Positions 58,217 to 64,000 of a stretch of 64,000 nt of DNA are shown here, in pieces. The position numbers were made by a program, and so were the translations under genes. This DNA is from Actinomycetota bacterium (GTDB taxonomy: Bacteria; Actinomycetota; Acidimicrobiia; Acidimicrobiales; Microtrichaceae). The stretch lies in the NCBI GenBank assembly GCA_016703525.1, contig JADJBW010000003.1, forward strand, positions 211,541 through 275,540, given 5' to 3'. The stretch's first letter is position 1. Each line of letters starts with the position of its first letter. Under the pieces are notes generated by a model. It was not told where the DNA came from. It saw only the letters and a program-made list of their open reading frames with translations, and searched no databases.

Positions 58217-60235
58217 CTACGCCGCCGAGCTCGTTGAGGGCGATCGTCGCGAAATGCGCCATGCGCGGCCTCGGGTCGGGCGTCCTGTTTCACGTCTCGG
58301 TCGTAGGCGTAGCCAAACCGGCGGCAACGAGCCGTAGAGGAGGATGCCTTCACCCGTTCGGAGCCGACGGATCGCGTCGACCGGCGCGAGCCGCCTCCAG
58401 GACGTGTGCTCGGAGACGGAACGCCGAGGGCCGTGGAGGTCCCCGGACTTGTTGACCTCGGTGCGTCGCTCGTCGCCGATCAGTCGACTGACGTACTCGA
58501 GTGTCGGATCGTCGGCGATGCCCGAACCGAACAGCTTTGCCCGATGGTTGTTGAGCACGGTCTGGGCGCGGTCGCCGTAGATGGCCTTGATCTGTGCGAG
58601 GTCCTGCCAGATGGAGACCAAGGTGATGCCGTGGCTCCGAGCGGTTGACGCGTACCCGGGCAGGTCGCGAAGCGGTGCAATATTGCCGGCCTCGTCGAGC
58701 AGCACGAGACACGGATGTTCGAGCGTGCCGCCCCGCTCGTTGGCAGCGTCGTAGGCGCGCGGATCGCCTGCTGAATGAGTACGGTCAGCACCGGCCGGAG
58801 TCTCGCCTGCTCGTGGGCCGTGGCGACCACGAAGATGGTGTTGTTGCCGGTCAGCCATTCGGCGACGTCGATCTCGCTCGTCGATGACGCCTCGCCCACG
58901 CCGGGGTCGGCATAGCCGGCGAGCACGTTCTCCATCGTGGCGAACACCGATCCCTTGAGACGCTTCTCCTTTGCCCACAGGGCCCGCGCGGCGATGAGCG
59001 CCGGAATGGGCTCGCCCTCGGACCGCACCAGGTCGCGGGCCTCGGTTCGCATCTGCTCGGCAACGCGCCGTTCGAGTTCGGCGTCGATCTCTGCGTTCAC
59101 CTGTTGTTGGATCGCCGGAGGCCAGCCCAGCAGTTCCTGATCGATCCACTGACCGTTTCGCCCGTTCTCGGCATCCCGGTAGAGATCGCGGGCATCTGCC
59201 ATTGCCTCGTTCCTCACTTCGTCCGCGTAGGTCGTCCGCAACTGATCCCGTCGGCGGGCCTTGGTGAGTTCGGCGAGTGCATGATCGAGGCCGACAATGT
59301 CGACGAGCGCTTCCTCGACCTCGTCCTGCTCCTGGGTGTCGACCCAACGAACCACGTCGGTCATCGTTCTGCCTGTGCGCGCCGCGGCGTACAGGTATGG
59401 TGCGATGCCCTTGCGCGCCTGGCTGTACCGGTAGTCGCCATCGGTCACGCTGTCGGACTTCGGCTGGGCCGCCTCGCACAGCCCGCGGCCGCTCGCATCG
59501 CGCCGGCCCAGTCGGGGCATGCTGTTAGCGGTGACCATTTCGCGGCGGTGAGCCCGGTGCAGCGGCTCGGGTCGTAGACCCAGGTCGACCCAACGCTCGA
59601 CCGGTGGGCGAGCGTCGCATCAAGGAGGTCCGTCTTCACGCTGGTGGCGATGATCGGGCCCGTTCCATTCGAGCAGTGCCGGGATGGCGAACCCGACGGT
59701 CTTGCCGCAACCAGTTGGTCCGACGACGGCAAGGCTCGTCTGTGGTTCGGCGGCGAGAAGTTGCCGACCGTGGAGCCCGAGCGTCAGGCGGCCCGGAGTT
59801 GGGTGGCGCACCGCCAAATCGTGGACGTCGCGGCCGCTGGCAAGCCCACCTTCCCCTGCCCAGAACGCGCCTCGCTTTCGCCGATGCCCCGTCCACCAAC
59901 GGGCGCCGACCAGGGCGATCGTCGCCAACGCAGCGACGACCCGGTGGTCGCCAGCCAGTAGAGCACCGGTCCCGGCAAACGATCTCGGCGGGTTCGGGCC
60001 ACGCACCTTCCGGTTCGGTGAGGTGGTGCGGCAGCGCAGCGAGCGCTGAGATGCTGTCTCCCAGCCCGGCGCGGAAGAAGGAGTTGCCTGACAGGAGCGA
60101 TGCGAGTTCGGCACCCGCCAGCGCAACGAGCGAGAAGGCGGCAACAACCCCGACAGCGGCGAGCAAGGCTCCGGCGATGAGGTCCTCGATCGCCTCGATC
60201 TGCCCAGGACCGGGCTTCGGCGATCGTCCCCTCAT
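58217..60235 (-). CDS. TraG/VirD4-type coupling ATPase (several frameshifts)
   Basis: Type IV coupling protein that links relaxase-DNA to the secretion channel. The N-terminal membrane helices start with IAGALLAAVGVVAAFSLVAL. Walker A is VVGPTGCGKTVGFAIPALL. Walker B appears as CLVLLDEAGNIAPLRDLPG, then TLVSIWQDLAQIKAIYG and LYGSLPPVWLRLRP. These pieces lie in different frames, with indels near 59,980, 59,659, 59,483 and 58,757. Order and spacing match one gene of about 670 residues. ATG overlaps the VirB4-like stop (ATGA). Confidence 0.82.
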
Positions 60236-62727
60236 CGTTGGCTCATAGCGGCGTCGGTGTCGCACAGTTCGCGTTCGTGGGCCGCGATCGTGTGGGCGAC
60301 AACGGCACTTCGACCGGCCACCTTCCATAGCGCTCTCCCCTTGACGAGACGAGGGAGGAGTTGCGCCTCGGTCGTGGTCAGGCCGAGGAGCGCTCCGGCC
60401 TCAGCGACCTGATCGGTCGACTGCCGAAACAGCACGCGGGTCTGCGTGTCGGCGAGCAGTCCCATGGACACCTTCGACGCCGAGGTGCCGTCGTCGGTCT
60501 GGGACCGGAGGTCCGACAGACGGTGGACGATCGCGAGGTTCGCCACGCCGAGTGATCGGTCCAGCAGCTTGCCGAGGGCGTACGGGATCGCTTCTACCGA
60601 TCGAGCGAGATCATCGAGTCCCACAGACGTCGGCACCATGTCAGTGGTCGGGGCCACGGTGATAGCGGCGACATCGGCCAATGTCGGTGCCGTCATCCCT
60701 GTCCGGTCGAGGTGTTGCATTGCACCGCCGAGCACTGCGTCCTCGACCGGCGTGAGGTCCCGATGTAGCACCGAGCCGAGCAACGTTCCGAGCATGTCGG
60801 CCTGACGGCGCACCCGTTCGGCCGCATCGGCCGGCGGGTTCGGTCCGGGATCGAGCGGGTTGATTCGGCAGGTGCCACCGGGGTGGAGCTTGATGACGGT
60901 GAGCCCGAGCGACTCAGCCAGTAGCAGGTACTCGCCCTTCGGGTCGGCAATCGCGACCCATCGGCCGAACACTCCAACCGACCGGTGGATGAACGTCTTC
61001 GCTGTCGCCGACTTGCCGACCCCTGGCTCCCCGGCGATCAGCATGTTTGGGTTCGTGACGATCCCCGCCGTGTACGCCTCGAACGGGTCGAAGGCGAAGC
61101 CACCGCCACCGGTCAACAGGTTCGTGCCGAGGTAGACGCCCTGAGTGCCGAGGCCGAGCTCGGCGGCGAAAGGGTAGGCCGAACACAGGTGAGCTGTCGT
61201 AGCTCGGTGACGGGGGAGTGCGATGCCCGGTCTCATTCCCAGCTCCGAGCGGTCGGGCCGATACCGACGGGAAGCGTGCATGCGAACGCTGCGTCGTGCT
61301 GAGCATTGAGCCGTCGCAATTGCAGTCCAGCGTGCGCGGCAATCTGCTCCCATTCGGTGCACGACCGCTCGAGTCGTTCGAGGTCGGGTGCGGAAACGGT
61401 CACGAGGCCGCAGTACTCGAACTCTGCGTAGCCGGCGACGAGTTCGGACTCTCGTGCGGCGACGTCGGACTCGCTTCGTCGGTGGCGGGCTCCCACTCCA
61501 GAAACCAGATCGCGATCGCTGCTCGGCATCAACGACGAGACGTGTGGAATCGCGATCGATCTGACGCTGGCTGCGCGACGGCGCCACCGGTTCGAGGTGG
61601 ACGGCGATCGTTCGAGTTCCACCGGCGTGGAGCAGGAGCGGCTCCATCCAGTTGGGCGGCACGTCGAGCCGCGGCCACTCGGTGATCGCGAAGCAGGCGT
61701 GAACAGCGCCGTCCACCATGAGGTGGTTCCACTCGGTGCGGGTCGCCATCGGGCCAGCGGACCGAGGCGACACTCCTGCGAGTTGGGCGAGCGTCTGTCG
61801 GTCGGGTGCGGCGAGACCTCGGGTGAACGGGTCGAGTCGGGCCCGAAGCATCGTGGCGACGTCGGCCGAGGAGAGTGGTCGATCGACGATCAGGCCCGTG
61901 GCGTCCAGCCGACCAGCGAGAAGCCTGAGTTCGTCGCGGAGCGTGTCCACCAGAGCCCTTCCGTGCCGGGAACGTTGCCGACGGCCGAAGCCAGAAGTGG
62001 GGCCACCCACGGTGATCGTCACGAGTGTCTCGTGGCGCGTCGCCATCGGACCGGCCTCGGCGACCATCGCGAGGTATCCATCCACGATCTCAGGGTCAGC
62101 GTCGGTCGCGATCTGCGTGCGGCTCCAGCGCAGGTGCTCCGAGGCATCTGCAGGCGCAGACCACTCGAACCAGCGCACGGCACTCACAGCGCTGCGCTCC
62201 TTGCAGAAAGCGGCGAGCGCGTCGCCCCATCCGGCGAGCACCCGTTCCTGCTCGAGGCGATCGATGAGCGCGAACTCCCGACCCGACACGCGCAGCATCG
62301 CCGTCAATTCGCCGGTCCGACGGTTCAGGACGGCGGCCATCGGCTCATTCGCACGCCATCCGGCGTGCTCGTGGAGCTCGAGCCCCTCCAGGAACGGCGG
62401 CCACTCCGGCTGGGCGGATTCAGGTGCCGTCCGACCGAACCGCGGCACCGAAGCGGTCCACGTCGGCCCGCCACGTCCGCCGATGATCCAGCTGACAAGC
62501 ACGGGCAGCCACGCGTATGCAGGGCGGTCGCCGGCAGGAGCGAAGGCGAAGACCCCCGAGATCGCGATGGTCACGATCACCGCGGCCGACGGTGCGCCGA
62601 CGTTGAAGAGGCCGCCGGCCACGAAGATCCCTGCTCCGAGGATGATGCACTGCCCCGCTTGAAGGCCGAGGAGCCATCCGCTTCGGTCCCGCGCCGCAAA
62701 TCGATACGTTCGTCCGGATGCGCTCAT
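60232..62727 (-). CDS. VirB4-like conjugation ATPase (SCO6880 type)
   Basis: Type IV secretion ATPase of about 830 residues. Two N-terminal helices (QCIILGAGIFVAGGLFNVGA and a second near residue 65) are followed by a PrgI/VirB4-like region and the ATPase with Walker A IAGEPGVGKSATAKTFI and ADPKGEYLLLAE. Between about 61,240 and 61,505 the main frame becomes Arg-rich nonsense, while another frame reads YAEFEYCGLVTVSAPDLERL, so two compensating indels are inferred. The start overlaps the VirB6-like stop. Confidence 0.85.
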   Translation of the reverse strand: MSASGRTYRFAARDRSGWLLGLQAGQCIILGAGIFVAGGLFNVGAPSAAVIVTIAISGVFAFAPAGDRPAYAWLPVLVSWIIGGRGGPTWTASVPRFGRTAPESAQPEWPPFLEGLELHEHAGWRANEPMAAVLNRRTGELTAMLRVSGREFALIDRLEQERVLAGWGDALAAFCKERSAVSAVRWFEWSAPADASEHLRWSRTQIATDADPEIVDGYLAMVAEAGPMATRHETLVTITVGGPTSGFGRRQRSRHGRALVDTLRDELRLLAGRLDATGLIVDRPLSSADVATMLRARLDPFTRGLAAPDRQTLAQLAGVSPRSAGPMATRTEWNHLMVDGAVHACFAITEWPRLDVPPNWMEPLLLHAGGTRTIAVHLEPVAPSRSQRQIDRDSTRLVVDAEQRSRSGFWSGSPPPTKRVRRRRTRVRTRRRLRRVRVLRPRDRFRTRPRTTRAVVHRMGADCRARWTAIATAQCSARRSVRMHASRRYRPDRSELGMRPGIALPRHRATTAHLCSAYPFAAELGLGTQGVYLGTNLLTGGGGFAFDPFEAYTAGIVTNPNMLIAGEPGVGKSATAKTFIHRSVGVFGRWVAIADPKGEYLLLAESLGLTVIKLHPGGTCRINPLDPGPNPPADAAERVRRQADMLGTLLGSVLHRDLTPVEDAVLGGAMQHLDRTGMTAPTLADVAAITVAPTTDMVPTSVGLDDLARSVEAIPYALGKLLDRSLGVANLAIVHRLSDLRSQTDDGTSASKVSMGLLADTQTRVLFRQSTDQVAEAGALLGLTTTEAQLLPRLVKGRALWKVAGRSAVVAHTIAAHERELCDTDAAMSQR

Positions 62728-63902
62728 GGCTCGTCCCGAGGGAGCGGTTCGGAGAAGTCGCGTGCCGGCGGTTCGTTCGGGACGCGTTGCCACCCGTTTT
62801 GCCCCGCATCGGGCGTGCCTGCATCGACTGCAGATGCGACCTGGTGGCCGACTCCTTCCGCAGCGGACTTGGCTGCCTTTGCTCCCTCGGCGACGGGCAC
62901 TACCGCCACAGCGGGACCTGCCGCAGCAGCCGCGCCTGCGCTGGCTCCGGCCCCGGCTCCTGCGCCTGAGGCACCGCTCGATCCGGCACTGCTTGCGGCC
63001 GCCGACGATCCTGCCCCAGCCGCCCCGGTACCGGAACCAGCGGCGGTCCCTGCGCTGCCAGCTGGGCCACCGCCGCCCGGTGATCCACCGCCTCCAGGTG
63101 GGCCACCGCCACCCGGATCCCCGCCCAGCCCCGGCGGCCCGAAGGGCGGTGGCGACGCGTCAGCAGGGGGCTCGGGTGCCGACCCGGAACCTCCAGACCG
63201 TCCGCCGAGCCGACCGAGCGACCGGGCGTAGTACGCGGTGTTCATCCCTGATCGAGCCGTGTTCATCGGGGATCGAGAGACGCCCTGCGCAACCACAGCC
63301 GCTTCGGCGACCGGGATCAACTTCAACACCACGAACGGCGAGAACGCGGCGAGACACAGGATCGACGTCCCGACAACGAGTGTGCCGAGGCCTTGAGCCG
63401 CCCACTCTCCGACACCGGGCTCCGGGCCGGCCGCTGAACCGGCCCCGCCCAGCGCTGCAACCCCGACGGCAAGTGCGATCGAGATCACGAGCTTCGAGAC
63501 GATGACCGCCAACATCAGTTCGATCAGTCGGCGGAGAACCCCCTTCGCCGCCGTGGTTGCGATCATCCCCAGCACTGCAACGGGAGCGTCCACGCCCACC
63601 CGTCGGATCATTCCCGAGGTGTCTCCGGCGACCAGCCCTTGGATGATTCCAGCGAGCAGGAAGCCGATCAGGAGGACAGCGCTGACGTTGCGGACCGCGG
63701 CGTAGGGAGACCCGTTTCCGGAGAACCAGGCGTCAGTGACGTCGGGCCGAGTCGTGGTCTTGAGGAAGTTGAGGACGCCGTTGATCATCTCTGCGATCGC
63801 GCCGAGCACCCAGCGGGCGATGCCGTCGGCGACCTGCTCCCAACTCCAGCCGGCGGCTGCACCAGCGGCATCGGTGATGAGATCCAATGGGTTGGGGATC
63901 AT
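62724..63902 (-). CDS. VirB6/TrbL-like polytopic membrane protein
   Basis: Channel component of 392 residues. The N-terminal half has five to six hydrophobic helices, including ISAVLLIGFLLAGIIQGLVA-type (VSAVLLIGFLLAGIIQG), LVISIALAVGVAALGG and LAAFSPFVVLKLIPVAEAA, the last being typical for actinobacterial conjugation proteins. The C-terminal half is a long Gly/Pro/Ala/Ser-rich low-complexity tail. It starts at 63,902, overlapping the preceding gene (ATGA), and continues the transfer operon. Confidence 0.8.
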   Translation of the reverse strand: MIPNPLDLITDAAGAAAGWSWEQVADGIARWVLGAIAEMINGVLNFLKTTTRPDVTDAWFSGNGSPYAAVRNVSAVLLIGFLLAGIIQGLVAGDTSGMIRRVGVDAPVAVLGMIATTAAKGVLRRLIELMLAVIVSKLVISIALAVGVAALGGAGSAAGPEPGVGEWAAQGLGTLVVGTSILCLAAFSPFVVLKLIPVAEAAVVAQGVSRSPMNTARSGMNTAYYARSLGRLGGRSGGSGSAPEPPADASPPPFGPPGLGGDPGGGGPPGGGGSPGGGGPAGSAGTAAGSGTGAAGAGSSAAASSAGSSGASGAGAGAGASAGAAAAAGPAVAVVPVAEGAKAAKSAAEGVGHQVASAVDAGTPDAGQNGWQRVPNEPPARDFSEPLPRDEP

Positions 63903-64000
63903 CGGTTTGCTTCCCAGTCCACGAACCCGGCGAGGCGTCGTTCGAGCTCGTCGTTGGTGATCGGCTCGTCGTCGCTGCTGTGATCGGGAACCGGCCCGGT
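63899..64000 (-). CDS. C-terminal end of the upstream transfer-operon gene
   Basis: The minus strand frame is open at the right edge and ends with DELERRLAGFVDWEANR and a stop that overlaps the VirB6-like start (CGATGA). About 33 residues are visible. The acidic, helical tail gives no family. Its coupling implies that it belongs to the same conjugation operon. Confidence 0.6.
   Translation of the reverse strand, partial: TGPVPDHSSDDEPITNDELERRLAGFVDWEANR

Noticed and set aside
61597..63231. A 544-residue plus-strand open frame opposite the VirB4- and VirB6-like genes
   Set aside because: It is the antisense of well-supported genes; composition is Arg/Pro/Ala-rich with no motif.

Overview
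The window looks like a high-GC actinobacterium. FtsE/FtsX sit side by side, there is a mycothiol-dependent formaldehyde dehydrogenase, two GAF-ANTAR regulators, GTG starts are common, and most neighbouring genes overlap by ATGA or GTGA. The gene mix would suit Acidimicrobiia (Ilumatobacter-like), but that placement is an inference from sequence alone.

Positions 1 to about 19,050 carry ordinary chromosomal genes: the ftsE end and ftsX, an AzlCD exporter, an enoyl-CoA hydratase, a thioredoxin-like protein, a ThpR-type phosphodiesterase fused to a Rieske domain, a DUF2207 membrane protein, S-(hydroxymethyl)mycothiol dehydrogenase with a metallo-beta-lactamase partner, NhaA, an SDR, a four-gene DUF1611 / racemase / GAF-ANTAR operon, an ECF sigma factor with its DGPF partner, and a copper operon (cupredoxin lipoprotein plus multicopper oxidase). 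This block ends where an ABC ATPase is cut off just after its Walker A region.

From about 19,050 to 26,600 lies a decayed accessory zone. It holds two VapBC modules, one AbiE-like type IV toxin-antitoxin pair, remnants of an AAC(3) acetyltransferase and of a glycosyltransferase, two paralogous excisionase-like proteins and an unrecognised 437-residue membrane-associated protein. From about 26,600 to the right edge the content is that of an integrative conjugative element or large plasmid: a UPF0158 protein, a ParA-like ATPase behind paired operator dyads, a MoxR / VWA operon, a MobF (TrwC/TraA) relaxase-helicase, a primase-polymerase, a SprT-like protein, and a minus-strand transfer operon (VirB6/TrbL-like, VirB4-like, TraG/VirD4-like) linked by ATGA overlaps.

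Between the MoxR operon and the relaxase lies a compact cargo cluster (35,565-49,711). It encodes a phosphotransferase, methyltransferases, an inositol-phosphatase-like enzyme, a glycosyltransferase, a P-loop kinase, a flavin oxidase, two Gfo/Idh dehydrogenases, a B12-radical SAM enzyme, two Fe/2OG dioxygenases, a class III aminotransferase and a terminal Erm-like 23S rRNA methyltransferase. I read it as an undescribed biosynthetic cluster for a sugar- or cyclitol-derived, ribosome-active compound with its own resistance gene, carried on a mobile element.

Many otherwise intact genes are broken by single-base indels, mostly in short G or C runs (for example near 8,421, 9,833, 17,770, 39,630, 49,273, 49,514, 58,005, 58,757, 59,483 and 59,659). 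This density suggests residual long-read assembly errors more than biological decay, so those genes are annotated across the shifts.
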